Shown piece by piece: positions 50,856 through 60,426 of a stretch of DNA of 64,000 nt. Numbering within the stretch: the stretch's first letter is position 1; the number at the start of each line of letters is the position of its first letter. The notes under the pieces are model-generated. The model saw only the letters and a list, made by a program, of their open reading frames with translations, was not told the origin of the DNA and searched no databases. A program made the translations under genes and the position numbers. Source of the stretch: Exiguobacterium sp. s124 (lineage in GTDB: Bacteria; Bacillota; Bacilli; Exiguobacteriales; Exiguobacteriaceae); NCBI RefSeq assembly GCF_018617485.1, contig NZ_JACSKH010000001.1, positions 558,001-622,000 on the forward strand, written 5' to 3'.

Positions 50856-51219
50856 AACGGTTTCCTCCAGTCGGGACGGGATGTAGTTTCGCACGTTCCA
50901 TCGCTTCGCTCCATGTTTGATCCAGGTCGCTTGCGAGCGTATGTAATTCTGCGATTTTTTTCTTGTCTTGATCGATGATCGCTTCAACACTGGCATTCGC
51001 CATGTATAAATAAATTTCATCGAGTTGTGCAGCGATGATGCCACCACCATCGTGTAGTCCTTGATGGAGCTTCACCAACAGCTCGCGTGCTTGACGTAAG
51101 TGACGATTGCGTTCGGCGATGGTCGAATCTTGAGCGCGTTCATAATGATACGTGAGTGCGTGTAACATCGCCTGCGTCAGTTCTTCTGGCCTCATCTCAT
51201 ATAGTTGGGTTGAATTCAT
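50839..51219 (-). CDS. FliS paralogue
   Basis: 126 residues resembling FliS: PEELTQAMLHALTYHYERAQ, LYMANASVEAIIDQDKKKI, LDQTWSEAMERAKL. Less like FliS of the main operon. It is translationally coupled to flagellin 3 and overlaps the upstream gene by 4 nt, so it is probably the dedicated chaperone of flagellin 3. Confidence 0.75.
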   Translation of the reverse strand: MNSTQLYEMRPEELTQAMLHALTYHYERAQDSTIAERNRHLRQARELLVKLHQGLHDGGGIIAAQLDEIYLYMANASVEAIIDQDKKKIAELHTLASDLDQTWSEAMERAKLHPVPTGGNRYENYE

Positions 51220-51506
51220 CCTTGTTCTCCTTTAATGGAATCGAGTTCTTCAATCAAAAGCAACACTTCCGCCATCACGTCATAGAGCTGCGGGGGAATG
51301 GCGTCCCCTAAGTCGAGATCGAGCAGATGACCGAGCAACGAGTGATCGTTTTCAACGGCGACCCCACGAGCGCGGGCTTCTTGTAAAATCTTTTCGGCGA
51401 CCGCGCCTGTACCGCGCGCGACGATGACGGGCGCCTTGTCCGTCGATTCGTCATAGCGGACGACCGCGGCCGTCTTTCGTTTCGTCAAATCCATGCGTTG
51501 GTACAT
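51216..51506 (-). CDS. FlhB C-terminal-like protein (YlqH type)
   Basis: 96 residues corresponding to the cytoplasmic C-terminal domain of FlhB/EscU (KRKTAAVVRYDESTDKAPVI, VARGTGAVAEKILQEARARG). The autocleavage NPTH motif is absent. B. subtilis YlqH is such a stand-alone domain, found next to YlqG as here. Might act in export-substrate switching. Confidence 0.82.
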   Translation of the reverse strand: MYQRMDLTKRKTAAVVRYDESTDKAPVIVARGTGAVAEKILQEARARGVAVENDHSLLGHLLDLDLGDAIPPQLYDVMAEVLLLIEELDSIKGEQG

Positions 51507-51515
51507 CGGGGCCTC

Positions 51516-53234
51516 CTAAATTCTGAAGTCATAGCCGGTCGTCGGTGCGATCTTAGGCTCATCGGCGACACGTTCGGCTTTCGTGAGTGGTTTGAATTGG
51601 GTCGTCACACTCTTATAACCGATTGTCTCGAGCGTCTGTTCGATCTTGCCGAGGAGCGGGCGTGCGAGTCGTTCGACCGTCGTATCGTCATGTTCGAGCG
51701 TGAGGCGGAGGTTTCGGTCTTTCGCCTCGAGTTTGACGCCGATCTCGCCGAGGCGAGGTGTCTCTAAACGGATATAGAGGACGCTGTTCTCCCAGTCGAC
51801 GACGTCACCGGCCTCCCGGTTTTGGATATGGACGTGAATCCCGGTGTCGATCTCCTGCACTTTCGCCGGAAGGGCGAACAGGAGCTGGAGGAGCTGCCCG
51901 CCATCGAGTCGATTAAGCGTCTGTTGAACCTGGAGGAACGAAGCGAGTCGTTGGGCCTCGGGATTCGTCGTATCCCCTCGTACCGACAATGCGGATGTTG
52001 GCGTATTCGATGTCGCTTGAACGGCTTGCGCTTGAGCCTGTACACGTTGTGTCACTTCCTGCACATGGCGGCCTGATAACGTCGAATCGAGCTTGAGTGG
52101 CGCAATGCTGGGGATTTCTCCGGCACGTGTCGCCCCGTGCGGGATATATTCGATGCGTGCCTGGTTCGGCGCGTAGCGGAAATCGTTTAAGGTCGCCCGA
52201 ACTTCTTTGACGAGTGCCGCGCTCTCTTGCGGTTTTGTCGAAAGGAGCGACAGCGCGACATCGAGTTTGGCCGTCATGGCGACGAGCTGCTTTTCTTGGG
52301 TCACGTCGGTATGAAGCAGTGCATCCGTTTTTTGAACGAGTTGTGTCAAACGGGTAGAAACGGTCTCGAGAGCAGGTCGTGCCGAATGTGGGTTTGTCTC
52401 AATCAATGCGGCGACTTGTCCAAGCTGTTTCGTCACCGTCGCTTGTTCGTTTCTGAATGTGTTTGTTACGTTCGCGAGATGACTCGTCACTTCCTTGACC
52501 ATGACTTGGCGTCCATTGACCGATGGAAGCGGCAACGGTTCGGTGCGCTCCATCTTCGGTGGGATAGGCAAGTCACGAATCACTCGATCGATCGTCTCCG
52601 GCGTCGGCGTCACCCGTTCGCTCACGGGACGTGACAAGTTGACGAGTTCGACGTATCGCTCTTTTTTTGGATACGGCGCGTCTGGCGCCGGCGGTGTGAG
52701 GAGCTGTCTCGCTTCATGTAAGGAGAGGACGGCGATTTCTCGTGCGACCTCTCGGGGAACGGTCGGCGTGTCGAGCGTCTTCAGATGAAGGATGACGTCG
52801 CGCATGTCTCCTTTAAAGGCCGTCTCGAGCAAGCGCACCGTGTCCTCGTTCATCGGCAAGCGCCCGGATTGAAGCAGTCGGCTGACCGCGCTTCGCACTT
52901 CAGGTGGAAGGGCGGCGAGGAGCGTCTGGATCTTCGCGTCAAGCTTTGACGATGCAGGTGGTGCGGGTTCAAGCGTCTCTTCCTTTTGTGGAACAACGGT
53001 CGCGAGCAAGACGCCGTCCTGTTCGGCAAGCGTCACTTGGAACGGGTTCGTCTTCGGGAGTCCGTCTTTGAATGTGACCTCGACTTCTTCACCGTTGATC
53101 TTGACGATTGCGGAGTCGGGGCCTGTCTGTTTGACGAGCTCGGCCTTATAGGTCCGGTTCGTCTGGATGCCTGGTAAGACCGAACTGACGGCGGTCGCTT
53201 GGGCTTGAATTTGCATGTTTGTCACCTCGACCAT
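51516..53234 (-). CDS. FliK-like hook-length/YlqG-type protein
   Basis: About 572 residues (an ATG at 53216 is equally well served by GAGG). Long low-complexity middle rich in Thr, Val, Pro and Gln. The C-terminal domain near 470–560 (LLFALPAKVQEIDTGIHVHI, LYIRLETPRLGEIGVKLEAK) resembles the flagellar hook-length control domain. Pairing with the FlhB-like gene matches ylqG–ylqH in B. subtilis. Role in hook-length control is not shown; a FliK proper may lie elsewhere. Confidence 0.7.
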   Translation of the reverse strand: MVEVTNMQIQAQATAVSSVLPGIQTNRTYKAELVKQTGPDSAIVKINGEEVEVTFKDGLPKTNPFQVTLAEQDGVLLATVVPQKEETLEPAPPASSKLDAKIQTLLAALPPEVRSAVSRLLQSGRLPMNEDTVRLLETAFKGDMRDVILHLKTLDTPTVPREVAREIAVLSLHEARQLLTPPAPDAPYPKKERYVELVNLSRPVSERVTPTPETIDRVIRDLPIPPKMERTEPLPLPSVNGRQVMVKEVTSHLANVTNTFRNEQATVTKQLGQVAALIETNPHSARPALETVSTRLTQLVQKTDALLHTDVTQEKQLVAMTAKLDVALSLLSTKPQESAALVKEVRATLNDFRYAPNQARIEYIPHGATRAGEIPSIAPLKLDSTLSGRHVQEVTQRVQAQAQAVQATSNTPTSALSVRGDTTNPEAQRLASFLQVQQTLNRLDGGQLLQLLFALPAKVQEIDTGIHVHIQNREAGDVVDWENSVLYIRLETPRLGEIGVKLEAKDRNLRLTLEHDDTTVERLARPLLGKIEQTLETIGYKSVTTQFKPLTKAERVADEPKIAPTTGYDFRI

Positions 53235-53274
53235 AATATCGACCTCTTTTTCAAAAAATGAAGCGAAACAAACG

Positions 53275-53303
53275 AAAAAACCTTCCGTCTTTTCGACGGA
53301 AGG
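53275..53303 (-). terminator. Terminator of comK
   Basis: On the minus strand CCTTCCGTC and GACGGAAGG pair around GAAAA, followed by TTTTTT. It separates comK from the flagellar cluster. Confidence 0.8.
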
Positions 53304-53307
53304 CATG

Positions 53308-53802
53308 TCATGATTCAAGCACAGGGCTCGCGTTCAATTGTTGAAACCGGGCGACGAGTTCACCTGTCGCTTTCAGTTGGTTCCGAAGGACGTACGATGT
53401 CGCGTTCGTCTGGATTTGATGTCCATCTTTTGTGAGGACGAGGCCGTTCGGCTCCTCCTCGATGTTCAGTATGTCTCGAATATGGGACCAGGCATACCAT
53501 TCACAATCGTCTCGCTTCGGAGACTTCGTCGGGAAAAAGACGAGTCCGCTTGTCGGCTCAATCACGACAGGGACTTTTCCTTTTATGCCGGCGACGCGTT
53601 TGGCGATGAAGATTCTTTCCTCGATTGAACTGTTGTACTGTCGGCAAGAAAGTTGCAGCAACTGGTACGGTCGGAGCGGGGTCGAAATCTCGGTGCCATC
53701 CTCGAGAATGATCCGTGACTGCTTCATGATATCAAAGCAAGGGAGAATTGCCACGGTTCGCTTTGTGATGCGGTATTTTTCCTCGGAATAGTAGGAGCGC
53801 AT
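53308..53802 (-). CDS. comK: Competence transcription factor ComK
   Basis: About 164 residues. The pattern AILPCFDIMKQSRIILEDGT, LQLSCRQYNSSIEERIFIAK, PVVIEPTSGLVFFPTKSPKR and CEWYAWSHI lines up with B. subtilis ComK (from memory: MKPLQIVDRSCRFFGSSYAG, PPIMVDP, FLFPTLSSTRPQCGW). ComK activates late competence genes. GAGGAGG lies 12 nt before the ATG at 53802; an earlier ATG at 53814 abuts it. The protein is shorter at the C-terminus than the 192-residue B. subtilis protein. Confidence 0.82.
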   Translation of the reverse strand: MRSYYSEEKYRITKRTVAILPCFDIMKQSRIILEDGTEISTPLRPYQLLQLSCRQYNSSIEERIFIAKRVAGIKGKVPVVIEPTSGLVFFPTKSPKRDDCEWYAWSHIRDILNIEEEPNGLVLTKDGHQIQTNATSYVLRNQLKATGELVARFQQLNASPVLES

Positions 53803-53980
53803 ACGCTGCACCATCCTCCTCGTATTAGATTTTCAGGATCGGCTAAAAGACAAACCTAAATCATCTTCTAAATGATATATCACAAAAAATGTAAATTCAA
53901 CAAGTCGATATGAAAAGTAGGGGAATAGAATTCCAATGAAAGCCAAATGACGAAACGTTTACAAATATTTGAGAAAGTAT

Positions 53981-54009
53981 TTGTCACGCTTACAAGAAGG
54001 TGGTAAGAT
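53981..54009 (+). promoter_or_regulatory. Promoter of the cold-shock gene
   Basis: TTGTCA (53981–53986), 17-nt spacer, TAAGAT (54004–54009). The ~50-nt leader that follows is moderately long, as in cold-shock mRNAs. Confidence 0.6.
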
Positions 54010-54065
54010 TAGCCGTAGAGGACAATCCTCTGTATTCTCCAATGGTGAAAGGAATGGATTTACAC

Positions 54066-54263
54066 ATGGTAGGTAAAGTAAAATGGTTTAACTCAGAAAA
54101 AGGTTTTGGATTCATCGAAGTAGAAGGCGGCAAAGACGTGTTCGTACACTTCTCAGCAATCCAATCTGAAGGCTACAAATCACTTGACGAAGGTCAAGAC
54201 GTAGAGTTTGAAATCGTTGATGGCGAGCGTGGCCCACAAGCGGCTAACGTTGTAAAATTATAA
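54066..54263 (+). CDS. Cold-shock protein (CspB-like RNA chaperone)
   Basis: 65 residues, a single OB fold with RNP motifs KGFGFIEV and DVFVHFSAI and ending [11 protein letters not shown]. It binds single-stranded RNA and DNA and prevents mRNA structure in the cold. ATG at 54066 gives the normal length. Confidence 0.95.
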   Translation: MVGKVKWFNSEKGFGFIEVEGGKDVFVHFSAIQSEGYKSLDEGQDVEFEIVDGERGPQAANVVKL

Positions 54264-54276
54264 TTTCAAACCGTGA

Positions 54277-54311
54277 AGCCGGCTCCCTCGGGAGTCGGCT
54301 TTTTATTTTTC
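54277..54311 (+). terminator. Terminator of the cold-shock gene
   Basis: AGCCGGCTCC and GGAGTCGGCT (one mismatch or G·T) around CTCG, then TTTTATTTTT. Confidence 0.8.
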
Positions 54312-54424
54312 TTACATAATGAAAAAACGCGTTTAAAAATGGGTGGAATGGGTATTTTCTTTCTATACCTTTCGCTCGTTGTAGGAGATGTTGAATTCGG
54401 AACAAAATTGTCATTATTTTCTGA

Positions 54425-54438
54425 TGATAACGTTTTCA
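54425..54438. promoter_or_regulatory. cre-like site over the hpf -35
   Basis: TGATAACGTTTTCA, near-palindromic, matches the cre consensus at all but one constrained base and overlaps the hpf -35. Confidence 0.5.
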
Positions 54439-54462
54439 AACATGGCGATTTCGGGGTATAAT
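54432..54462 (+). promoter_or_regulatory. hpf promoter(s)
   Basis: TTTTCA (54433–54438), 18-nt spacer, perfect TATAAT (54457–54462). An overlapping GTTTTC (54432–54437) with 16-nt spacer to GGGTAT (54454–54459) resembles a sigma-B promoter, although its spacer is slightly long. Confidence 0.5.
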
Positions 54463-54568
54463 ATTAGTGAGCCACCTGGTTCCACTTTCTTTTTAAGAAA
54501 TGAAGCAGGAGATTCTGTCTCGTTCGACGAATCATTGGTTCAAGCGGTTATTTTAAGGAGGAGTTCAG

Positions 54569-55132
54569 ATGATTTATAACATTCGCGGCGAAAACATTGA
54601 GGTCACACCAGCAATCAAAGACTATGTCGAGAAAAAGCTGGAGAAGTTGACTCGGTATTTCACAACTCCTACGGATGCACAGACGGCTTACGTCAACTTA
54701 AAAGTGTATAACGAGAAACAAAAAGTGGAAGTGACGATCCCGATGCCGAACTTGTTGCTCCGTGCCGAGGACATCAACCTCGACATGTACGCGGCAATCG
54801 ACCTCGTCGTCGATAAATTGGAACGTCAAATCCGTAAACACAAAACGAAGCTCAACCGTAAAGGACGCGGGAAAGAAGGTGGCGTCGGCGAGTACTTCAA
54901 GTCCCTTGAAGGACCTGATGATGCACCGGCCGTCTACGATGAGGACGAGGCAGAACTCGAACTCGTACGGACGAAACGCTTCACATTGAAACCGATGGAC
55001 ACGGAAGAGGCAATTCTTCAAATGGACATGCTCGGTCACAGCTTCTTCGTCTTCTCTGACGCGGAAACGGGCAACACGAACGTCGTCTACCGTCGTAAAG
55101 ATGGGAAGTATGGCTTGATCGAACCAGAATAA
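54569..55132 (+). CDS. hpf: Long-form ribosome hibernation factor HPF
   Basis: 187 residues: N-terminal HPF domain (IYNIRGENIEVTPAIKDYVE, EKKLEKLTRYF) and C-terminal dimerisation domain (RTKRFTLKPMDTEEAILQMD, GHSFFVFSDAETGNTNVVYR). It pairs 70S ribosomes into inactive 100S dimers in stationary phase. AAGGAGGAG precedes the ATG. Position before secA as in Bacillus. Confidence 0.95.
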   Translation: MIYNIRGENIEVTPAIKDYVEKKLEKLTRYFTTPTDAQTAYVNLKVYNEKQKVEVTIPMPNLLLRAEDINLDMYAAIDLVVDKLERQIRKHKTKLNRKGRGKEGGVGEYFKSLEGPDDAPAVYDEDEAELELVRTKRFTLKPMDTEEAILQMDMLGHSFFVFSDAETGNTNVVYRRKDGKYGLIEPE

Positions 55133-55148
55133 TATACTTGACCTTACA

Positions 55149-55180
55149 CGACCCTCCGGCTTCGGAGGGTCGTTTCGTTT
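55149..55180 (+). terminator. Terminator of hpf
   Basis: CGACCCTCCG and CGGAGGGTCG, 10-bp stem with GCTT loop, then TTTCGTTTTG. Confidence 0.75.
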
Positions 55181-55271
55181 TGCCTTTCCTTGAAAGGTGG
55201 CACCACTTCGGTTAAACTGTACATTAGGGAAAAAACATGCATTTTTTAGTGAGTGCAGAGGAGATATGAGT

Positions 55272-57794
55272 ATGGCGAACTTTTTGAAAGAGTTATTTGC
55301 TCCACAGAAACGAGTATTGAAAAAAGCAGAGAAAGCGGCCGACTTGATCGAGTCGTTCGCCGAACCAATCAAAGCATTGTCAGACGAACAGCTTCAAGCG
55401 AAGACAGAAGAGTTTCGTGCACGCTTAGACAAAGGTGAGACGCTCGACGATATCTTGCCAGAAGCGTTCGCGGTCTGTCGCGAGGCATCTGAACGTGTGC
55501 TCGGCATGCGTCACTATCGTGTCCAGCTCATCGGGGGCTACGTGCTCCATAACGGTGACATCGCCGAAATGAAAACCGGTGAAGGGAAGACGCTCGTCGC
55601 GACACTTCCGGTCTACTTGAACGCGCTCACGAGCCGTGGCGTACACGTCGTAACGGTCAACGAATACTTGGCGAAGCGAGATAAAGAACTCATGGAGCCG
55701 CTCTATTTCGCACTCGGTCTCTCGGTCGGACTCAACGTGTCGAACATGGACCGTGTCGAGAAACAGGCGGCCTACAATTGTGATATCACGTACTCGACGA
55801 ACAACGAGCTCGGTTTCGACTACCTCCGTGACAACATGGTCCTTTATAAGGAAGACCGTGTTCAGCGTGAGCTCTACTATACGATCGTCGATGAAGTCGA
55901 CTCGATTCTCGTCGATGAGGCGCGTACCCCGCTCATCATCTCGGGATCGGCTCAAAAATCGACAGAGCTTTACACACGTGCGGATGCATTCGTCCGTACG
56001 TTAAAAGAGGAAGAAGATTACACGGTCGATATCAAGACGAAATCGGTCCTCTTGACGGACCAAGGGGTCGACCTCGCCGAGAAGTTCTTCGGCATCGACA
56101 ACTTGTTCGCCATCGAGCACGTCGCGGTCAACCACCACGTCGGGCTCGCCCTTCGTGCGAACGCGGTCATGCATCACGACATCGACTATATGGTACGTGA
56201 CGGACAAGTCATGATCATCGACCAGTTTACCGGTCGTGTCATGGACGGACGTCGCTACTCGGAAGGTCTTCACCAAGCGATCGAGGCGAAAGAAGGCGTC
56301 GAGATTCAACGCGAATCGATGACGCTCGCGACAATCACGTATCAGAACTACTTCCGTATGTACGAGAAGCTTGCCGGGATGACCGGTACGGCGAAGACAG
56401 AGGAAGAAGAGTTCCGTAACATCTACAACATGCAAGTCGTGACGATTCCGACAAACAAACCGATCCTTCGTGAGGACCGTTCGGACCTCATCTTCAAATC
56501 GATGGAAGGGAAGTTCAAAGCCGTCGTCGAGGAAATCGCATCGGTTCACGCGACAGGTCAGCCGATCCTCGTCGGTACGGTCGCTGTCGAAACGTCTGAA
56601 TATTTGAGCAAGCTCTTGACGAAGAAGAAGATTCGTCACGACGTCTTGAACGCGAAGAACCACGCACGTGAGGCGGAAATCATTGAGAATGCCGGTCAAA
56701 AAGGTTCGGTCACGATCGCGACGAACATGGCTGGTCGTGGTACCGACATCAAGCTTGGTGAAGGTGTCATCGACCTCGGTGGTCTCTATATCATCGGGAC
56801 AGAGCGTCACGAGTCACGTCGGATCGATAACCAGCTCCGTGGTCGTTCAGGTCGTCAAGGGGACCCGGGTAAATCCCAGTTCTACTTGTCACTCGAAGAT
56901 GAACTCATGCGTCGCTTCGGAACGGATAGCCTCCAGAACATGATGGAGCGTCTCGGGATGGATGACACGCAACCGATTGAGAGCCGCATGGTATCGAAAG
57001 CGGTCGAATCGGCTCAAAAACGCGTCGAAGGTAACAACTATGACGCGCGTAAACAGCTTCTTGGTTACGATAACGTCATGGCCGACCAACGGAAGGTCAT
57101 GTATAAAGACCGCTCGAGCATCCTCGAGAACGAGTCGGTCACGGATATCGTCCGTTCGATGATGGCACAGACGGTCGAACTCGGCGTCGGTCAATATACG
57201 CCGATCGAACTCGTACCAGAAGAGTGGAACATCGACGAGCTCGCGCACTGGGCGAACCAGACGCTCGCGCTCGAGCGAGCGGTCGAAGGCAAAGATTTCT
57301 TCGGCAAAGAACGCGAAGAGATTATCGAACTCCTCATGGAGCGCGTGAACGAACAGTACGAGGCGAAACGTCAACTCGCACCGCCTGAGCGCTTCAACGA
57401 GTTCGAGAAGATCATCGTGCTCCGTGCCGTCGACTCGCACTGGATGTCTCACATCGACCATATGGATCAGTTGCGTCAAGGGATTCATCTCCGTGCATAC
57501 GGACAAAACGACCCGCTCCGCGAGTACCAGGCGGAAGGGATTAACATGTTCGATGCGATGAACGCAGCCATCTCAGAAGAAGTGACAGGCTTCGTGCTCC
57601 GTGCCGAAGTCGGGGACAACCTCCGACGCGAGAAAGTCGTCGAAGAGGAAGTCGCCGTCTCAGGCAAGGAAGATGCACCGGTTAAGAAGAAACCGGTCCG
57701 TCGTTCGAAAGAAGACAGCATCGGCCGGAACGATCCGTGCTGGTGTGGCTCTGGTAAGAAGTTCAAGAACTGTCACGGTAGACAACAGGCTTAA
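55272..57794 (+). CDS. secA: Preprotein translocase ATPase SecA
   Basis: 840 residues. Walker [12 protein letters not shown], Walker B region [20 protein letters not shown], preprotein cross-linking domain, second ATPase half ([30 protein letters not shown]) and C-terminal zinc motif [14 protein letters not shown]. It drives protein export through SecYEG. The ATG at 55272 follows GAGGAG at 8 nt; an in-frame start at 55197 would add 25 untypical residues. Confidence 0.97.
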   Translation: MANFLKELFAPQKRVLKKAEKAADLIESFAEPIKALSDEQLQAKTEEFRARLDKGETLDDILPEAFAVCREASERVLGMRHYRVQLIGGYVLHNGDIAEMKTGEGKTLVATLPVYLNALTSRGVHVVTVNEYLAKRDKELMEPLYFALGLSVGLNVSNMDRVEKQAAYNCDITYSTNNELGFDYLRDNMVLYKEDRVQRELYYTIVDEVDSILVDEARTPLIISGSAQKSTELYTRADAFVRTLKEEEDYTVDIKTKSVLLTDQGVDLAEKFFGIDNLFAIEHVAVNHHVGLALRANAVMHHDIDYMVRDGQVMIIDQFTGRVMDGRRYSEGLHQAIEAKEGVEIQRESMTLATITYQNYFRMYEKLAGMTGTAKTEEEEFRNIYNMQVVTIPTNKPILREDRSDLIFKSMEGKFKAVVEEIASVHATGQPILVGTVAVETSEYLSKLLTKKKIRHDVLNAKNHAREAEIIENAGQKGSVTIATNMAGRGTDIKLGEGVIDLGGLYIIGTERHESRRIDNQLRGRSGRQGDPGKSQFYLSLEDELMRRFGTDSLQNMMERLGMDDTQPIESRMVSKAVESAQKRVEGNNYDARKQLLGYDNVMADQRKVMYKDRSSILENESVTDIVRSMMAQTVELGVGQYTPIELVPEEWNIDELAHWANQTLALERAVEGKDFFGKEREEIIELLMERVNEQYEAKRQLAPPERFNEFEKIIVLRAVDSHWMSHIDHMDQLRQGIHLRAYGQNDPLREYQAEGINMFDAMNAAISEEVTGFVLRAEVGDNLRREKVVEEEVAVSGKEDAPVKKKPVRRSKEDSIGRNDPCWCGSGKKFKNCHGRQQA

Positions 57795-57800
57795 TTATTG

Positions 57801-57828
57801 AAGAGGCGGGTCCGCTCGCCTCTTTCCT
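57801..57828 (+). terminator. Hairpin between secA and prfB
   Basis: AAGAGGCG and CGCCTCTT pair, followed by TCC; the T-run is short, so it may be leaky. Confidence 0.5.
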
Positions 57829-57849
57829 ACGGAAAGGTGAATCAACACT

Positions 57850-58950
57850 ATGGAAATTTCAGATATTCGGAACGAACTTGAGGCAATGGCGAAGCGCCTC
57901 GAGAATTACAGAGCTTCGCTCAACTTAACGGAGAAAGAAGCACGCATCGCCGAACTCGAGAACGAGATGACATACCCTGACTTTTGGGACAACCAAGAGA
58001 AGGCACAGAAAGTCATCGATGAGTCGAACGGTCTCAAAGCGATGGTCGACAAGTACCAAGACCTCGCGACACAGCATGAGGACGGCGAAGTGACGCTTGA
58101 ACTCATCAAGGAAGAGCCGGATGTAGAGATGCAAGAAGAGCTCGCGGAGACGATTCAATCGCTCAAGAAAGAGTTCGATGACTTTGAGCTTGAAATCCTC
58201 TTGAACGGACCGTACGATGCGAACAACGCAATCTTGGAATTACACCCGGGTGCGGGCGGTACTGAGTCACAAGACTGGGCATCGATGCTCCTTCGGATGT
58301 ATCAGCGTTTCGCAGACAAACAAGGCTGGAAAGTCGAGACGGTCGATTACCTTCCTGGTGAAGAAGCGGGCGTCAAATCGGTCACGCTCCGCATCGTCGG
58401 TCATAACGCATACGGCTACTTGAAGGCAGAGAAAGGGATTCACCGATTGGTCCGCATCTCGCCGTTCGACTCGTCAGGCCGTCGTCACACGTCGTTCGTG
58501 TCATGTGACGTCATGCCAGAATTCGATGACGACATCGAAATCGAAGTGCGCACAGAAGACCTCCGCATCGACACGTACCGCGCGTCAGGTGCTGGCGGAC
58601 AGCACATCAACACGACGGACTCTGCCGTTCGGATCACGCACGTGCCGACAGGTGTCGTCGTCTCATGTCAGACGGAACGTTCACAGATCAAGAACCGTGA
58701 GTCTGCGATGAAGATGTTGAAAGCGAAATTGTACCAACGCGAACTCGACGAGCAGCAACGTAAGCTCGACGAGATTCGTGGAGAGAAGACGGACATCGGT
58801 TGGGGTAGCCAAATCCGTTCATACGTCTTCCACCCTTATTCGATGGTCAAAGACCACCGTACAAACCATGAGGTCGGAAACACAAGTGGTGTCATGGATG
58901 GCGATGTCATGCCGTTCATCGATGCGTATCTTCGTAAAACAAATATGTGA
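57850..58950 (+). CDS. prfB: Peptide chain release factor 2, no frameshift
   Basis: 366 residues. Stop-codon recognition [13 protein letters not shown] and catalytic GGQ in [10 protein letters not shown] are present. Most bacteria, including B. subtilis, place a TGA near codon 25 and need a programmed +1 shift; here codons 23–26 (57916–57927) read Ser-Leu-Asn-Leu with no stop and no upstream Shine-Dalgarno-like stimulator. The autoregulatory loop is therefore absent. Follows secA. Confidence 0.97.
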   Translation: MEISDIRNELEAMAKRLENYRASLNLTEKEARIAELENEMTYPDFWDNQEKAQKVIDESNGLKAMVDKYQDLATQHEDGEVTLELIKEEPDVEMQEELAETIQSLKKEFDDFELEILLNGPYDANNAILELHPGAGGTESQDWASMLLRMYQRFADKQGWKVETVDYLPGEEAGVKSVTLRIVGHNAYGYLKAEKGIHRLVRISPFDSSGRRHTSFVSCDVMPEFDDDIEIEVRTEDLRIDTYRASGAGGQHINTTDSAVRITHVPTGVVVSCQTERSQIKNRESAMKMLKAKLYQRELDEQQRKLDEIRGEKTDIGWGSQIRSYVFHPYSMVKDHRTNHEVGNTSGVMDGDVMPFIDAYLRKTNM

Positions 58951-58955
58951 TGCAT

Positions 58956-58985
58956 GTGGCTCAAAGACTCCCGTCTTTGGGCCAC
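58956..58985 (+). terminator. Long hairpin after prfB
   Basis: GTGGCTCAAAGAC and GTCTTTGGGCCAC, 13-bp stem (one G·T) around TCCC. No T-run follows, so it is more likely an mRNA stabiliser or weak attenuator than a full terminator. Confidence 0.55.
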
Positions 58986-59011
58986 GTTGTCTGTAAAGGA
59001 GAATTTCTTTA

Positions 59012-59869
59012 ATGAAGCAAATCGTCAAAGACTATCTGTATTTGTTGTCCGGTTCGGTGTTCGTCGCCTCGGCCTTCAGCTTATTCCTATTGCCGAACAA
59101 CCTTGCGTCGGGCGGGGTGAGCGGGATCTCGGTCATCACGTATGAGCTGTTCGGCATCTCGCCGGGGGCGTTCCAACTCGTGGCGAACGTGTTGCTGCTC
59201 ATCATCGGGTGGGCCATCCTTGGTCTCGGATTCGGTGTGAAGTCACTCGTCGGCTCGATCTTTTTACCAGGTGTCATCCTATTCTATGAGGCAATCGATG
59301 CTGGGGCTGCCGTGAACGACACGTTACTCGCCGCCATCTTTGGTGGAGTCGGTGTCGGTGTCGGACTCGGACTCATCTTCCGGGGACGTGCCTCGACAGG
59401 GGGGATGGACTTGATCGCGCAGATCTTACATAAGTTCACGCACATCCCGCTTTATCTTTGTATCGCCATCCTTGACGGCATGGTCGTCTTGACGGCCGCT
59501 GTCACGTTCTCGTTCTCGACCGGGCTCTATGCACTTATCGCGTTATTCATCACGGTCAAGATGATCGACTTCGTCCAGCTCGGGTTCACGCAGGACAAGA
59601 TGGCGTATATCATTTCGGAAAAACGGGACTTCATCGTCCGTGCCGTGTTTGAAGAGCTCGACCGTGGCGCGACAGAGATTCAGGCGATCGGGGCATATTC
59701 TCGTCTCGACCGTCCGATGCTCATGATTGTCGTCCGTCAGAGCGAGGTGAGCCGACTGAAAGAAATCATTCGTCGGATCGACCCCGAGGCGTTCCTCGTC
59801 TTCAGCGAGGCGCACGAGGTGCTCGGACAAGGGTTCACGTCGGACAAACGTTATATCAACGTGCCGTAA
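59012..59869 (+). CDS. yvjA: YitT family membrane protein YvjA (copy 3)
   Basis: 285 residues: about five membrane helices (LLPNNLASGGVSGISVITYE, FRGRASTGGMDLIAQILHKF), then DUF2179 (ISEKRDFIVRAVFEELDRGA). Position between prfB and cccB matches B. subtilis yvjA. GGAG precedes the ATG. Third YitT member in this window. Confidence 0.88.
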   Translation: MKQIVKDYLYLLSGSVFVASAFSLFLLPNNLASGGVSGISVITYELFGISPGAFQLVANVLLLIIGWAILGLGFGVKSLVGSIFLPGVILFYEAIDAGAAVNDTLLAAIFGGVGVGVGLGLIFRGRASTGGMDLIAQILHKFTHIPLYLCIAILDGMVVLTAAVTFSFSTGLYALIALFITVKMIDFVQLGFTQDKMAYIISEKRDFIVRAVFEELDRGATEIQAIGAYSRLDRPMLMIVVRQSEVSRLKEIIRRIDPEAFLVFSEAHEVLGQGFTSDKRYINVP

Positions 59870-59977
59870 GTTGTGGAATCTTTGTGTACTTTTCGTGAGA
59901 TTAGGTTAGAAAGCACACGTGAACGGCTATAATGGTAAATGTAGGTCATTTCTACAACTTAGGAGGGGAACGTGGTT

Positions 59978-60313
59978 ATGAAAAAATGGATGATGGCCAT
60001 CGGCCTCGGCGCCATGCTGACACTCGGCGCATGTGGCGGCGGTGAAGAAGAGGACACGTCGAGCAACGGGGATTCGGGCTCGAACACGGCATCGGTTGAC
60101 GCGGAAGCGGTATACGCACAAAACTGTGCGGCATGTCACGGTGCGAACCTTGAGGGAATGAGTGGTCCGTCACTCGAGCAAGTCGGTGCTCGTTTGTCGG
60201 CAGAAGAAATTGAAAACGTCATCCGTAACGGTCAAGGCGCGATGCCTGCGAACGTCCTCGAAGACGATGAAGAGATCACGGCAGTCGCCGCTTGGCTCGC
60301 TGAGAAAAAATAA
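59978..60313 (+). CDS. cccB: Lipoprotein cytochrome c-551 (CccB-like)
   Basis: About 111 residues. Lipobox LTLGAC, an acidic/Ser linker, then a small class I cytochrome domain with haem motif CAACH and axial methionine in GAMPANV. It carries electrons on the outer face of the membrane. A GTG at 59972 is an alternative start. Confidence 0.88.
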   Translation: MKKWMMAIGLGAMLTLGACGGGEEEDTSSNGDSGSNTASVDAEAVYAQNCAACHGANLEGMSGPSLEQVGARLSAEEIENVIRNGQGAMPANVLEDDEEITAVAAWLAEKK

Positions 60314-60320
60314 GATAGGG

Positions 60321-60355
60321 AAGCGCGGAGTGAACATTCACCTCGTGCTTTTTTG
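60321..60355 (+). terminator. Terminator of cccB
   Basis: AAGCGCGGAGTGAA and TTCACCTCGTGCTT pair imperfectly, then TTTTT. Confidence 0.6.
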
Positions 60356-60426
60356 TTTGGGGTGTTATTTCTTGGGGAATTATTGTTAGGGTAATAGTAG
60401 ATGTTATGGAAATGGAGTGATGACAA

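Noticed and set aside
56001-57506. Long minus-strand open frames opposite secA
   Set aside because: Antisense shadows caused by codon bias; protein composition is implausible.
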